DNA of 64,000 bases from Pseudonocardia cypriaca (GTDB lineage Bacteria; Actinomycetota; Actinomycetes; Mycobacteriales; Pseudonocardiaceae). Position 1 is the first letter of the stretch, and each line of letters begins with the position of its first letter. The translations under genes and the position numbers were made by a program. This document shows positions 41,515-51,449 of this stretch, piece after piece. The notes below the pieces were generated by a model. The model was not told the origin of the DNA and ran no database searches. It saw nothing but the letters and a program-made list of their open reading frames with translations. Location of the stretch: assembly GCF_006717045.1 (NCBI RefSeq), contig NZ_VFPH01000002.1:1178001-1242000 (forward strand), read 5' to 3'.

Positions 41515-42564
41515 TCAGTCGTGCTCCGCGAGGAACTCGTCGAGCGCCTTCCAGGTGGTGGTGCGCGCGCCGCGCCCGGTGAGCACGCCGAGGTGCCCGC
41601 CGGGTGCGGTGCTGAACCGCACCTCCGGGGCGCCGGTGAGCAGGCCCACCACCTTCTGCACGGCCGGCAGCGGGGCGATCACGTCGTTCCGCCCGCCCAC
41701 CACGAGCACCGGGACCTGCACGGCGGCGAGCCGGATCGACCGCCCGCCCAGTGACAGCTCGCCGTCGGCCAGGTCGTTGTGGCGCAGCATCAGGTGGAAG
41801 ATCTGGCCGAACACCCGGCCCGGGTAGCCGTGCATGTTGCGCATCAGGTGCTCGACAGCCTCGATCTGGGCGAGCGCGTCGCGGTCGTCGAGCTGGGACA
41901 GCACCGTGAGCGGCTTCGTCACCAGCTTGTCGACGGCCACGAGCTGGAACGCCGCGCTCACCAGGGGCGCGGGGAAGCTCCCGATCGCGCGGTAGACCGC
42001 CGACAGGCCGCGCCCACCGGTCACCATCGCCAGTGGTCGCAGGGGGGCCACGAACGGCACGGCCGACACGTCGACCGGGCTGCCGACCATCGTCAGGGTC
42101 CGCACCGGGAGCGGTTGGCCCGCCTGCGTCCCGGCGGCGACCGCGAGCGCGCAGAAGATGCCCGCGAGCGACCAGCCGACGAGGTGGACGTCCGGCCCGG
42201 CGTCCTCCGCGGTGAGCCGCGCCGCCCACGGCACGACGTCGTCGACCCAGTGCTCCATGCCGAGGCGACGGTCGGCGAACGACTTCGGCCCGTGGTCGAC
42301 CAGGTACACGAGCCGGCCCTCGCCGAGCAGGTGCTCAACGAGCGAACAGCCGCGGCGCAGGTCGTAGGCGAAGTCGGGGGCGCCGAGCGGCGGCACCAGC
42401 AACACCGGCTCGCCGCCGACCGGGGCGACACCGGGCACCGGGAGGTACCGGTAGAGCGCGCCGCGCGGGCCGTCGTCCACCAGCTCCCGCGGCATCCGCC
42501 GCAGGTCGGCCACCCCGCCGCGCGCCATGCCGACGAGGTTGACCGCGGCGGCGGGGAGGTCCAC
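41515..42564 (-). CDS. Alpha/beta hydrolase, PhaC-like
   Basis: A 349-residue protein resembling polyhydroxyalkanoate synthase-type hydrolases: EPVLLVPPLGAPDFAYDL, nucleophile elbow HLVGWSLAGIFCALA (GWSLAG), and VPVLVVGGRNDVIAPLPAV with the acid, then TAPGGHLGVLTG with the His. Ser rather than the PHA-synthase Cys occupies the elbow, so esterase or thioesterase activity is likelier. First ATG used. Context is lipid metabolism. Confidence 0.85.
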   Translation of the reverse strand: MDLPAAAVNLVGMARGGVADLRRMPRELVDDGPRGALYRYLPVPGVAPVGGEPVLLVPPLGAPDFAYDLRRGCSLVEHLLGEGRLVYLVDHGPKSFADRRLGMEHWVDDVVPWAARLTAEDAGPDVHLVGWSLAGIFCALAVAAGTQAGQPLPVRTLTMVGSPVDVSAVPFVAPLRPLAMVTGGRGLSAVYRAIGSFPAPLVSAAFQLVAVDKLVTKPLTVLSQLDDRDALAQIEAVEHLMRNMHGYPGRVFGQIFHLMLRHNDLADGELSLGGRSIRLAAVQVPVLVVGGRNDVIAPLPAVQKVVGLLTGAPEVRFSTAPGGHLGVLTGRGARTTTWKALDEFLAEHD

Positions 42565-42668
42565 GGAACAACACGCTACCGATCACCTGCCGAACCCCGC
42601 CGTCACCCGGTCAGGGCGGGGAAGGAACGATCTCCGTCGGGAACATCGCTCTGACGAGGGGGGACACG

Positions 42669-43232
42669 ATGAGCACGCCGGATCCGCAGCAGCCTTCTGA
42701 TCCGCCGCCCGACAAGGCGGAGGAGTCGGCGACCGTGTCCTTGGACAAGCCGGGCCCGCCGGCACCCGAGCAGCCGACCGCGCCGGCGTACGGCGCCCCG
42801 CCGTACGAGCCGCTCCCCGGGCAGGCGTTCGACCCCCGGACCGGCCTTCCCCTCGGCCCGCCACCCGGCTCGCCGTACGGCCCGCAGGGCACGGCCGCGT
42901 ACGCCCCTCCCCCTCCCTACGGGCCCCCTCCCGGCTACGGACCCCAGCCCGGCTACCCGCCGCAGTACTACGGCGGATACCCGCCCTACCCGCCGCCGCG
43001 CCCCACCAACGGCATGGCGATCGCCTCGCTCGTCCTCGGGATCCTGTGGATCTACTGGATCGGCAGCATCCTGGCGCTGGTGTTCGGGTACGTCGCACAG
43101 CAGCAGATCAGGCAGCGGGGCGAGTCCGGCGGCGGCATGGCGATCGCCGGCATCGTCCTCGGCTGGATCGGGGCCGCGACCCTGGTCGTCATGCTGTTCT
43201 TCGTGTTCGCCGTACCCGGGCAGTACTACTAG
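42669..43232 (+). CDS. DUF4190 membrane protein with Pro-rich tail
   Basis: A 187-residue protein. Residues 1-112 are Pro/Gly/Tyr-rich and disordered with PGYGPQPGYPPQYYGG-type repeats; two C-terminal helices follow (about 116-138 and 156-182) separated by GYVAQQQIRQRGESGGGMA, the DUF4190 signature. Function unknown; common in actinobacterial envelope proteins. ATG 42669 has GAGGGGGG upstream. Confidence 0.85.
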   Translation: MSTPDPQQPSDPPPDKAEESATVSLDKPGPPAPEQPTAPAYGAPPYEPLPGQAFDPRTGLPLGPPPGSPYGPQGTAAYAPPPPYGPPPGYGPQPGYPPQYYGGYPPYPPPRPTNGMAIASLVLGILWIYWIGSILALVFGYVAQQQIRQRGESGGGMAIAGIVLGWIGAATLVVMLFFVFAVPGQYY

Positions 43233-43244
43233 CCCATTTCTTGT

Positions 43245-43256
43245 TACCGGCCGGTA
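43245..43256. promoter_or_regulatory. TetR-type palindrome before acyl-CoA dehydrogenase
   Basis: TACCGGCCGGTA is a perfect 12-bp palindrome 15 bases before the acyl-CoA dehydrogenase start, where a TetR-family fatty acid regulator would be expected to act. No regulator gene is adjacent. Confidence 0.45.
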
Positions 43257-43271
43257 TGTGAGACTCCGGCG

Positions 43272-44414
<1,143 letters not shown>

Positions 44415-44468
44415 GTCCTCCTGCTCAAGGCCTCCTGGCTCAAGGTCTTGCTTCCTCAGGGCCTCCTG

Positions 44469-44629
44469 GCGGCGCCGCGCATCGTGCGGGGCCGCCCCTC
44501 ACAGCTCAAGGGCGCTGCGCGTCGCTCCGCGATCGCTGGCGCGACCCTTGACCTGCGAGCCTCTGCGGCCCCTTCAGGCCCGCTTCGCGGGCAGGCCCGT
44601 GCCTGCCCTTCCTGGCGCGCGGCGCCGCC
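44469..44629 (+). repeat. MITE-like element, copy A
   Basis: About 161 bp with perfect 13-bp terminal inverted repeats (starts GGCGGCGCCGCGC, ends GCGCGGCGCCGCC) and an internal GGGCAGG...CCTGCCC hairpin. Clearly homologous to copy B in opposite orientation, roughly 85-90% identical by eye. No coding capacity. Confidence 0.8.
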
Positions 44630-44908
44630 AGGAGGCCGGTCTTCGGCGATCTCCTTGCCACCGCGCACCGGTCCCCGCTCAGGCACCCCGTGTCGGCCCA
44701 CGAACCCCGTCGACCGGCAGCATCCGCCCACCACAGGTGCGCGAGCAGCGGAGATCACCCCGAGCAGCACACCACGGTGCCGCCCGCGACCGGAAAGTAC
44801 TGCTCGCGCCGGCCAGGCCACCTCATGATCGGCGACTGGGCGCGTTTCCCGACGCAGGGCGTCGGTATTCGCACCGAAACGCTGATCATGCCCGCGAGAC
44901 CAGCCTTC

Positions 44909-45074
44909 GGTGGCGCCGCGCGCCCAAAAAGGGCAGGCCCGTGGGCCTGCCCTCGAAGCGGGCCCTCAGGGATCGCAGAGGCTCAGGGGTCAAGGGTCGC
45001 GCAGCGATCGCGGCAGCGACGCGCAGCGCCCTTGAGGCGTGAGGGGCGGCCCCGCACCATGCGCGGCGCCACCG
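44909..45074 (-). repeat. MITE-like element, copy B, inverted
   Basis: Reverse-complement copy of the 44469-44629 element. Its ends are GGTGGCGCCGCGC and GCGCGGCGCCACC: both termini changed together relative to copy A, so the inverted repeat stays perfect. The internal hairpin likewise remains paired. This pattern implies selection or gene conversion on the secondary structure. Confidence 0.8.
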
Positions 45075-45143
45075 AAGGCCCCGGTGGCGGTTCGCCTGGA
45101 CGGGCGTGGGGCCACGAAAGGCCGAGCCCGAAGGCGCACGCAG

Positions 45144-45177
45144 CCTGAGACAGCGTTCCGCGGAACGCGGTCTCAGG
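45144..45177 (-). terminator. Hairpin overlapping the PPK2 stop
   Basis: CCTGAGAC (45144-45151) and GTCTCAGG (45170-45177) enclose GCGTTCCGCGGAACGC, a nearly continuous stem. It includes the PPK2 stop codon (45173-45175), consistent with a transcription terminator. Confidence 0.65.
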
Positions 45178-46012
45178 ACACCCCGCTCGCAGCGAGCCGG
45201 GCGCGTTCGGCGTCGACGTCGAAGTCCGGCTCGGGGAACCGCGGGTCCAGGTCCGCCAGGGTCTCGGCGAGGAGAGCCGCGATCGCCCAGTTGCGGTACC
45301 ACTTGCGGTCGGACGGGATGACGTACCAGGGGGCGTCGTCGGTGTCGGTCCGCTGCACCGCCTCCGCGTAGGCCTCCTGGTAGGCGGGCCACTTCACGCG
45401 GGCGTCCAGATCGCCGGGGTTGTACTTCCACCGCTTGGCCGGGTCGTCGAGGCGGGCGACGAGCCGCTCGGCCTGCTCCTTCGCCGAGATGTGCAGCATG
45501 CACTTCACCATCGTGATGCCCTGGGCGCCGAGCTCCGCCTCGAAGTCCGTGATCTGGGAGTACCGGGCCCGCCAGACGTCCTCGGGCACGAGCGAGTCGA
45601 CGCGGGCGATGAGGACGTCCTCGTAGTGCGAGCGGTCGAAGATCCCGATCCGGCCTGGCGCCGGTACCTGGCGGCGCACGCGCCACAGGAAGTCGTGCGC
45701 GAGCTCCTCCTCGGTGGGCTTCTTGAACGTCGCGATCTGCAGGCCCTGCGGGTTGACCAGGCCGCCGACGTGCCGGATCACGCCGCCCTTGCCGGAGGTG
45801 TCCATCCCCTGCAGCACGAGCAGGAGGGCGCGCGGGCTGCCGCCGGTGGCCTCGGCGTAGAGGGCCTCCTGCAGGTGGTCGAGGCGCTTGCCGATGTCGC
45901 CCATCTCCTCGGCCGCGGCCGCCTTGTCCCGTGGCCCGATCGGCCGGGCCCGGGTGTCGACCCGGTCGAGGTCGGCGGGCGCCCGGAACGTCTCGCGCAC
46001 GGTCTTTCCCAT
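45173..46012 (-). CDS. ppk2: Polyphosphate kinase 2 family protein
   Basis: A 279-residue PPK2. Walker A is GMDTSGKGG at residues 69-77, Walker B GIFDRSHYED, and the lid KRWKYNPGDLD with basic residues. PPK2 uses inorganic polyphosphate to phosphorylate nucleoside mono- or diphosphates; the subgroup (ADP, GDP or AMP user) cannot be fixed by eye, though the short single-domain form suggests class I or III. First ATG used. Terminator hairpin overlaps the stop. Confidence 0.92.
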   Translation of the reverse strand: MGKTVRETFRAPADLDRVDTRARPIGPRDKAAAAEEMGDIGKRLDHLQEALYAEATGGSPRALLLVLQGMDTSGKGGVIRHVGGLVNPQGLQIATFKKPTEEELAHDFLWRVRRQVPAPGRIGIFDRSHYEDVLIARVDSLVPEDVWRARYSQITDFEAELGAQGITMVKCMLHISAKEQAERLVARLDDPAKRWKYNPGDLDARVKWPAYQEAYAEAVQRTDTDDAPWYVIPSDRKWYRNWAIAALLAETLADLDPRFPEPDFDVDAERARLAASGVS

Positions 46013-46056
46013 GCCGGGAGCCTAATCACATGTCCCGTCGTCGGTCGTGGTGATCG

Positions 46057-47034
46057 TCAGGGGAGGCCGAACAGCGCGAAGACCGCCGGGTCGCCGAACG
46101 CGTACACGTGCTCGATCCCACCCGGACCGATGTCGAGCACCTGCAGGAACGCCCGCCGCTGCGAGCCGTCCGGCTCCCGCGTGTACGTGGCGAACGCGGG
46201 CTGGCCGTTCGCCCGGATCGGCACGAGGCGGGCCTGCCCCGGTCGCACCGGACACCGCTCGGCGAGGTGGTGGGCGATGTCCGCCTGCCCGCGGTACCAC
46301 GCCGCCAGCGGCGGCATCTCCCAGATCACGTCGGCGCTGAACAGCGCCACGATGGCGGGCACGTCCTTCGCCTCCCACGCGGCGACGTACTGGTCGAGCC
46401 GGCGGCGCAGCTCCGGCTCTGCGGGCTCGGCGGGGGTCTGCACGCGGGCCGCGAGCTGGTCCCGCGCCCGCCGCAGGCCGCTGTTGACGGCAACGGCCGT
46501 CGTGTCGAGCATCTGCGCGCTCTCAGCGGCGGAGAAGCGCAGGACGTCGCGCAGCAGCAGGATGGCGCGCTGACGCGGCGGGAGCGTCTGGAGCACCGCG
46601 ACGAACGCCAGCCGCAGGCTCTCCCGCTCCACGGCCGCGTCCTCCGGCCCGACGGCGACCCTCGTCGTCGGGAGCGGTTCGACCCAGGGGACGTCAGTGG
46701 CCTCGGCCACCGCGTCGGCCGGATCGGAGGCGGGCCACAACTGCACGGGCAGCGCACGCCGCCGCGCAGCCTCCACCGCGTTCAGGCAGGTGTTCGTCGC
46801 GATGCGGTAGAGCCAGGTCCGCATCGAGGATCGCCGTTCGAACGAGTCGAGCGCGTGCCAGGCGCGGAGGTAGGTCTCCTGGACGAGGTCCTCAGCCTCG
46901 TGCACCGAGCCGACCATGCGGTAGCAGTGCGCGAAGAGCTCGTTCCGGAGCGCCTCCGCCTGCGCGACGAACTCCGCTGCCGGCTCCGGTGATTCCCGGG
47001 GCGCCCGGCTGTCAGTACGGATGACACCCACCAC
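46057..47034 (-). CDS. ECF sigma factor, SigG-like with SnoaL C-terminus
   Basis: A 325-residue sigma factor. Region 2 is LFAHCYRMVGSVHEAEDLVQETYLRAW with TWLYRIATNTCLNAV; region 4 is LPPRQRAILLLRDVLRFSAAESAQML. A SnoaL/NTF2-like C-terminal domain follows (VAAWEAKDVPAIVALF, then ANGQPAFATYT), characteristic of the SigG/SigX5 group, where it may sense a ligand. GTG 47034 starts the frame; the divergent DHFR-like gene begins only 18 bp away, so promoters must overlap coding sequence. Confidence 0.9.
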   Translation of the reverse strand: MVGVIRTDSRAPRESPEPAAEFVAQAEALRNELFAHCYRMVGSVHEAEDLVQETYLRAWHALDSFERRSSMRTWLYRIATNTCLNAVEAARRRALPVQLWPASDPADAVAEATDVPWVEPLPTTRVAVGPEDAAVERESLRLAFVAVLQTLPPRQRAILLLRDVLRFSAAESAQMLDTTAVAVNSGLRRARDQLAARVQTPAEPAEPELRRRLDQYVAAWEAKDVPAIVALFSADVIWEMPPLAAWYRGQADIAHHLAERCPVRPGQARLVPIRANGQPAFATYTREPDGSQRRAFLQVLDIGPGGIEHVYAFGDPAVFALFGLP

Positions 47035-47052
47035 CCCTGAAGAGGATTCCAG

Positions 47053-47625
47053 ATGGCACGCAAGCTCTTCCTGCAGATCAACATGACGGTCGACGGTTAC
47101 GTCGAGGACGCGAACGGCGACATCGACTGGCACTTCGCCGACGCCGAGTTCGACTCTTTCATCCTCGACACGCTGCGCTCGATCGACGGCATGGTGTTCG
47201 GCCGGGTCGCCTTCGAGAAGCTCGCAGCGTACTGGCCGACGGCCGAGGCATCGGCGGGCAGCGAGACCCAGCGGGAAACCGCACGCCTCATGAACGAGCT
47301 GCCGAAGTACGTCCTCTCGCAGACGCTGACCGGCAGCGACTGGCACAACAGCCACGTGCTGTCCCGTGACGTCCCGGCCGAGATCGAGCGGCTGAAGGCC
47401 CGGCCCGGCAAGGACCTCGCGCTGTTCGCCGGCGCCGCCGCGGCCACGTCGCTCGTCCGGCTCGGTGTCGTCGACGAGCTGCGGTTGATCGTCGACCCGC
47501 TCCTGCAGGGCGGGGGTACCCGGCTCTTCGACGGGAAGGGCGAACCGACCCGGCTCGAGCTGACGGCCACGCGGCCGTTCGCCAGCGGCGCAGTCGTGCT
47601 GACCTACGTGCCGCGACGGCAGTAG
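47053..47625 (+). CDS. DHFR/RibD-C family reductase
   Basis: A 190-residue protein of the RibD C-terminal/DHFR fold (MARKLFLQINMTVDGYVEDANG start, then SIDGMVFGRVAFEKLAAYWP and LFAGAAAATSLVRLGVVDELRLIVDPLLQGGG). NADPH-dependent reduction of a small substrate is probable. ATG 47053 has AGAGGA at 7 bases. Divergent from the sigma factor gene, a common pairing for SigG-type ECFs whose target is this reductase. Confidence 0.88.
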   Translation: MARKLFLQINMTVDGYVEDANGDIDWHFADAEFDSFILDTLRSIDGMVFGRVAFEKLAAYWPTAEASAGSETQRETARLMNELPKYVLSQTLTGSDWHNSHVLSRDVPAEIERLKARPGKDLALFAGAAAATSLVRLGVVDELRLIVDPLLQGGGTRLFDGKGEPTRLELTATRPFASGAVVLTYVPRRQ

Positions 47626-47648
47626 CCCGGGTTCACCGGTGCCGGGCG

Positions 47649-48320
47649 TCAGGCCTTGACGCCCGGCTCCTCGGTCGGGATCACGGGGAGCGTCTGGGTG
47701 GGTGGGCCCTCGGCAGGCGACGTCGCCGGCGGCGCGGAGTCCGGCGCCGTGATCTCCGCGAGGTCGAGCTCGAGCCGGAACGGCTCCTCGATCAGCAGCG
47801 TCTCGTCGCCGCCCGCGCGGGCGTACTCGTGGTACCGGCCGCCGATGATCATGTCGACGACCGCGAACGGGCCGTCGTGGTCGAGCAGCAGCGAGTACGG
47901 GATGCGGCTGCGGGCGTACAGCTGCAGCTTGAAGCTCCGGTCGGCAGCACCGTGGTCGGAGCCGACCACCTCGATCACCAGCAGCGCCGCGGCGGCGTCG
48001 AGGACCACCGGCTCCGCGTCCTCGGCGGGCTCGTCACCGGTTCTCTCCTCGGTGGGGGCCGCTGTGACGATCAGGTCCGGCACCAGCACGCAGTCCAGGC
48101 CGAGGCGCAGCGGCACCGGGCCGCGAACGACGAGCCCGTCCGGCAGCACCGCGGCCACGGCAGCCCGCACGCGCTCGATCGCCCGAGCCCGCCGCGGGCG
48201 CGCATTCGGGCCGATGAGCAGCGTGCCGTCAACGACCTCGACGCGGCCGTCGTGCTTCAGGGTGAGGTAGGCGGCCTCGGTCCAGGGGCCCTCGTGGTCG
48301 AAGATGGAGCGCTCCACCAC
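47649..48320 (-). CDS. Uma2-family putative endonuclease
   Basis: A 223-residue PD-(D/E)XK-fold protein. LVPDLIVTAAP with the Asp, LLVIEVVGSDHG with the Glu and then SFKLQLYARSRIPYSLLLDH with the Lys match the Uma2 (DUF820) family, widespread in actinobacteria and cyanobacteria and of unsettled role. A Pro-rich tail follows residue 190. First ATG used. Stands alone. Confidence 0.85.
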   Translation of the reverse strand: MVERSIFDHEGPWTEAAYLTLKHDGRVEVVDGTLLIGPNARPRRARAIERVRAAVAAVLPDGLVVRGPVPLRLGLDCVLVPDLIVTAAPTEERTGDEPAEDAEPVVLDAAAALLVIEVVGSDHGAADRSFKLQLYARSRIPYSLLLDHDGPFAVVDMIIGGRYHEYARAGGDETLLIEEPFRLELDLAEITAPDSAPPATSPAEGPPTQTLPVIPTEEPGVKA

Positions 48321-48383
48321 GGCCTCCTCTCACTCGATCCTGGTCGTCGCAGGTCACATGGTGACACGTGACACACAGGGAGC

Positions 48384-49238
48384 TCAGGACGACTGAGCGT
48401 GACCGCCGATGGGCACGACGAGGGGGGTGCCGGCCACCGGGTCGGATATCACGCGGGCCGCGAGCCCGAAAACCTCGGCGAGCATGGACTCGGTGACGAC
48501 CTCCGAAGGCTCACCGGCGGCGACGACCCGGCCGTCCCGCATGGCGATGAGCCGGTCGGCGTAGCGGGCGGCCAGATTCAGGTCGTGCAGCACCATGACG
48601 ACGGTGCGGTCGGCCTCCTGGTGCAGGCGCCGGACCAGCTCCAGCACGTCGACCTGGTGGGCGAGGTCGAGGAACGTCGTCGGCTCGTCGAGCAGGAGCA
48701 GGTCGGTGCCCTGCGCGAGCGCCATCGAGATCCACGCCCGCTGCCGCTGGCCACCGGACAGCTCGTCGACCGGGCGCTCCGCGAGGTCGGCGATGCCGGT
48801 CCATTCGAGGGCCTGGGCCACGGCCTCCTCGTCGTCGGCCGACCACTGCCGGTACCACGCCTGGTGCGGGTGCCTGCCGCGCGCGACGAGGTCGGCCACG
48901 GTGAGCCCCTCCGGCGCGGTGGGCGCCTGCGGCAGCAGCCCGAGGATCTTGGCGACCTCGCGGGTGGGCATCTTGTCGATGCGCGCCCCGTCGAGCAGGA
49001 CGTGCCCGCCGGTGGGCTTGAGCAGCCGGCCCAGCGCCCGCAGGAGCGTGGACTTGCCGCACCCGTTGGGCCCGATCACCGCCGTGATGGTGCCCGCGAC
49101 GACATCGAGGTCCAGCCCGTCCACCACAACGCGCTCGCCGTAGGCCAGCCGGACGTGCTCGGCCCGCAGCCGGACGGCGGGGTCCGTGCCGGCGGCAGCG
49201 CCGTTCTGAGAGGCGTCGGTCTTGGTCAGCGGCGTCAT
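48384..49238 (-). CDS. Siderophore ABC importer ATPase, FepC-like
   Basis: A 284-residue ATPase. Walker A GPNGCGKST, Q-loop LLPQAPTAPEG, signature LSGGQRQRAW, Walker B LLLLDEPTTFLDL, H-loop VVMVLHDLNLAARY: all intact, of the FecE/FepC type. ATG 49238 overlaps the second permease stop by four bases. It powers import of a ferric siderophore through the two FecCD permeases; no binding-protein gene is in the window. Confidence 0.93.
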   Translation of the reverse strand: MTPLTKTDASQNGAAAGTDPAVRLRAEHVRLAYGERVVVDGLDLDVVAGTITAVIGPNGCGKSTLLRALGRLLKPTGGHVLLDGARIDKMPTREVAKILGLLPQAPTAPEGLTVADLVARGRHPHQAWYRQWSADDEEAVAQALEWTGIADLAERPVDELSGGQRQRAWISMALAQGTDLLLLDEPTTFLDLAHQVDVLELVRRLHQEADRTVVMVLHDLNLAARYADRLIAMRDGRVVAAGEPSEVVTESMLAEVFGLAARVISDPVAGTPLVVPIGGHAQSS

Positions 49239-50317
49239 GCACGGGCCTCCCGGCCGTAGCGGGCGAGCAGGTAGAGCAGGTAGGGCGCGCCGAGCACCGC
49301 GGTGACGATGCCGACCGGCAGCTCGGTGGCGCCGAACGCGGTGCGCGCCACGACGTCCGCGATCACGGTGAGCGCCGCGCCGACGACGAGCGACATGCCG
49401 ATCGGCGGCCGCGCTCCCCCGACGAGGCGCTGCGCGATCTGCGGCGCCACCAGCGCCACGAACGCGATCGGCCCCGCGGAGGCCGTGGCCACCGACGCCA
49501 GCCCGACGGCGACGAGGAGCAGCAGGGACCGCGCCCGGTTGACGGGCACGCCGAGGCCGCGTGCGGTGTCGTCGCCGTACTGCAGCGCGCCGAGGACGTG
49601 CGCCAGCAGGAACGCGGCCGGCAGCAGCACGACGAGCGCGACCGACACGGGCAGGACGTGCTCCCAGCCGCGCGCGTTGAGGCTGCCGTTGAGCCACACG
49701 TAGGCGCGCGCCGCCTCGAACACCTCCGCGACGACGAGCAGCCAGTGCACGATGGCCAGCAGCATCGCCTGCAGGCCGATGCCGACCAGCACGAGCCGGA
49801 ACCCGTGCACCCCGCGCCGCCAGGCCAGCCCGTAGATCAGGGCGGCGGTGACCAGCCCGCCGACCAGCGCGGCCATCGGGAGACCCGCGGCCGCGAGGAA
49901 CCCGCCGACCAGGCCGAACCCGCCGCCGAGCACGATCACGAAGACGGCGGCGGCGCTGGCGCCCGCGGTGAGGCCGATCATGTCCGGGCTGGCCAGTGGG
50001 TTGCGCGCGATCGACTGCGTGATCGCCCCCGCAACGGCGAGCGCCCCGCCGACGAGCGCGCCGGTGAGCGACCGGGGCAGCCGCAGGTCCAGGATGATGA
50101 ACCGCTGCCCCGAGTCGCCGCCGCCCATCAGCACGGCGAGCACGTCGGGGATGCTGATCGGGTACTCGCCGCGGCCGATGTTCGCCGCCATGCCGAGCAC
50201 GAGAGCGGCCACGCCGATCGCGAGCACGACCACGTACCGCGGCCGCCAGACCAGCGACATCCCCCGTGCGCGCAGCGCGGGACGCCCGGGCACGCGCTGC
50301 TTCTCCAGCACTGCCAT
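49235..50317 (-). CDS. Siderophore ABC importer permease, FecD/FepG-like
   Basis: A 360-residue permease of the FecCD family with about ten helices; LPRSLTGALVGGALAVAGAITQ and SAGPIAFVALVAPQIAQRLVG are family signatures, the latter being the coupling region to the ATPase. ATG 50317 shares its last base with the upstream permease stop area, the two genes overlapping by one base. Second gene of the iron operon. Confidence 0.92.
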   Translation of the reverse strand: MAVLEKQRVPGRPALRARGMSLVWRPRYVVVLAIGVAALVLGMAANIGRGEYPISIPDVLAVLMGGGDSGQRFIILDLRLPRSLTGALVGGALAVAGAITQSIARNPLASPDMIGLTAGASAAAVFVIVLGGGFGLVGGFLAAAGLPMAALVGGLVTAALIYGLAWRRGVHGFRLVLVGIGLQAMLLAIVHWLLVVAEVFEAARAYVWLNGSLNARGWEHVLPVSVALVVLLPAAFLLAHVLGALQYGDDTARGLGVPVNRARSLLLLVAVGLASVATASAGPIAFVALVAPQIAQRLVGGARPPIGMSLVVGAALTVIADVVARTAFGATELPVGIVTAVLGAPYLLYLLARYGREARA

Positions 50318-51354
50318 CAGATCGCCACCATCTTCCGGCGGCGCACGAGCCAGACGAAGAACGGGCCGCCGATCAGCGCCAGCACGATCCCGACCTGCAG
50401 CTCCCCCGGACGTACGACCACGCGGCCGATCACGTCGGCGACGAGCAGCAGGGCGGCTCCGGCGAGCGCCGACGCGGGCAGCAGCCACCGGTAGTCCGGG
50501 CCGGTGAAGGACCGGACGATGTGCGGGACGACGAGCCCGACGAACGCGATCGGCCCGCACGCCGCCGTGGCCGACCCGGCCAGCAGGGTGATCGCGACGA
50601 TCCCCATGGTGCGGGTGCGGCGCACGGAGTGGCCGAGCGAGCGGGCGACGTCGTCGCCGAGCGAGAGCGCGTTCAGCGCGGGGGCGCTCGCCAGCCCGAT
50701 GACCGCACCGGCGAGCAGGAACCACTGCACCTGCCCCGCGATCTCGACCTCGCGCCCGGCGAGGGAGCCGACGGCCCAGAACCGGTAGGCGTCGAGGGTC
50801 TGGACGTCGACGAGGATGACGGCGGATGTGAGCGCGGCTAGCAGCGCCGACACCGCGGCGCCCGCGAGCGCCAGGGTGACCGGGGTGGGTCCGCCGCGGC
50901 CGACCGACCCGAGCACGAACACCGCGACGCTCGCGACGAGCGCACCCGCGAAGGCGAACCAGACGTAGCCGTAGAGGTTGGTGACGCCGAACGCGTAGAT
51001 CCCGATGACGACGAAGAACGCCGCCCCGTTGTTCACGCCCAGGAGCCCTGGGTCGGCGAGCGGGTTGCGGGTGTGGCCCTGGATCAGCGCCCCGGCGAGG
51101 CCGAGCGCGGCGCCCGCGAGCACACCGAGCAGCGTGCGGGGCACCCGCAGCGAGCGCACGACGATGTCGTCCCCGAGGCCGGTCGGCGTGAACACCGCGT
51201 GCCACACGCCGTCGAGGGGAATGGCCTTCGCGCCGACCGCGATGCTCGCGACGCAGGCCGCCACCAGGACGGCCGCGAGCAGGGCGAGCCCGGCGAGCCG
51301 GCGCCTGCGCAGCCCACCGACCGCGGGCGCGGGAGCGGCCGGCGTCGTCAACAC
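50317..51354 (-). CDS. Siderophore ABC importer permease, FecC/FepD-like
   Basis: A 345-residue FecCD permease: VPRTLLGVLAGAALGLAGALIQG, NPLADPGLLGVNNGA and ACGPIAFVGLVVPHIVRSF. GTG 51354 with GGTGGA just upstream; the frame extends 5' far beyond but through the iron box. First gene of the operon, with the IdeR-like box 10 bases upstream of the start. Confidence 0.92.
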   Translation of the reverse strand: MLTTPAAPAPAVGGLRRRRLAGLALLAAVLVAACVASIAVGAKAIPLDGVWHAVFTPTGLGDDIVVRSLRVPRTLLGVLAGAALGLAGALIQGHTRNPLADPGLLGVNNGAAFFVVIGIYAFGVTNLYGYVWFAFAGALVASVAVFVLGSVGRGGPTPVTLALAGAAVSALLAALTSAVILVDVQTLDAYRFWAVGSLAGREVEIAGQVQWFLLAGAVIGLASAPALNALSLGDDVARSLGHSVRRTRTMGIVAITLLAGSATAACGPIAFVGLVVPHIVRSFTGPDYRWLLPASALAGAALLLVADVIGRVVVRPGELQVGIVLALIGGPFFVWLVRRRKMVAI

Positions 51355-51363
51355 GGATCCACC

Positions 51364-51382
51364 ATAGGTGAGGCTGGCCTTC
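51364..51382. promoter_or_regulatory. IdeR/DtxR-like iron box
   Basis: ATAGGTGAGGCTGGCCTTC matches 13 of 19 positions of the IdeR/DtxR consensus TTAGGTTAGGCTAACCTAA, including the AGGT.AGGCT core, and lies directly before the FecCD operon start. Iron-dependent repression is the expected effect. Confidence 0.75.
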
Positions 51383-51406
51383 ACTCCATAGTGGCCCCAC
51401 ACGAGC

Positions 51407-51434
51407 GGGCCGGGTGGCGCGTGCCACCCGGCCC
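51407..51434 (-). terminator. Terminator hairpin after the DHA2 exporter gene
   Basis: GGGCCGGGTGGC (51407-51418) and GCCACCCGGCCC (51423-51434) form a perfect 12-bp stem with a 4-base loop, 15 bp downstream of the exporter stop on the minus strand. Confidence 0.85.
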
Positions 51435-51449
51435 TGTCGTTAGCCCTCG

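Larger units (their letters stand above)
44415..45172. other. Non-coding region with two MITE-like elements
   Basis: About 760 bp without a supportable gene. The left and right copies of a terminal-inverted-repeat element (see 44469-44629 and 44909-45074) occupy much of it. Between them, 44630-44908 is ordinary GC-rich sequence with no recognisable gene. Frames drawn here coincide with the repeats. Confidence 0.6.
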
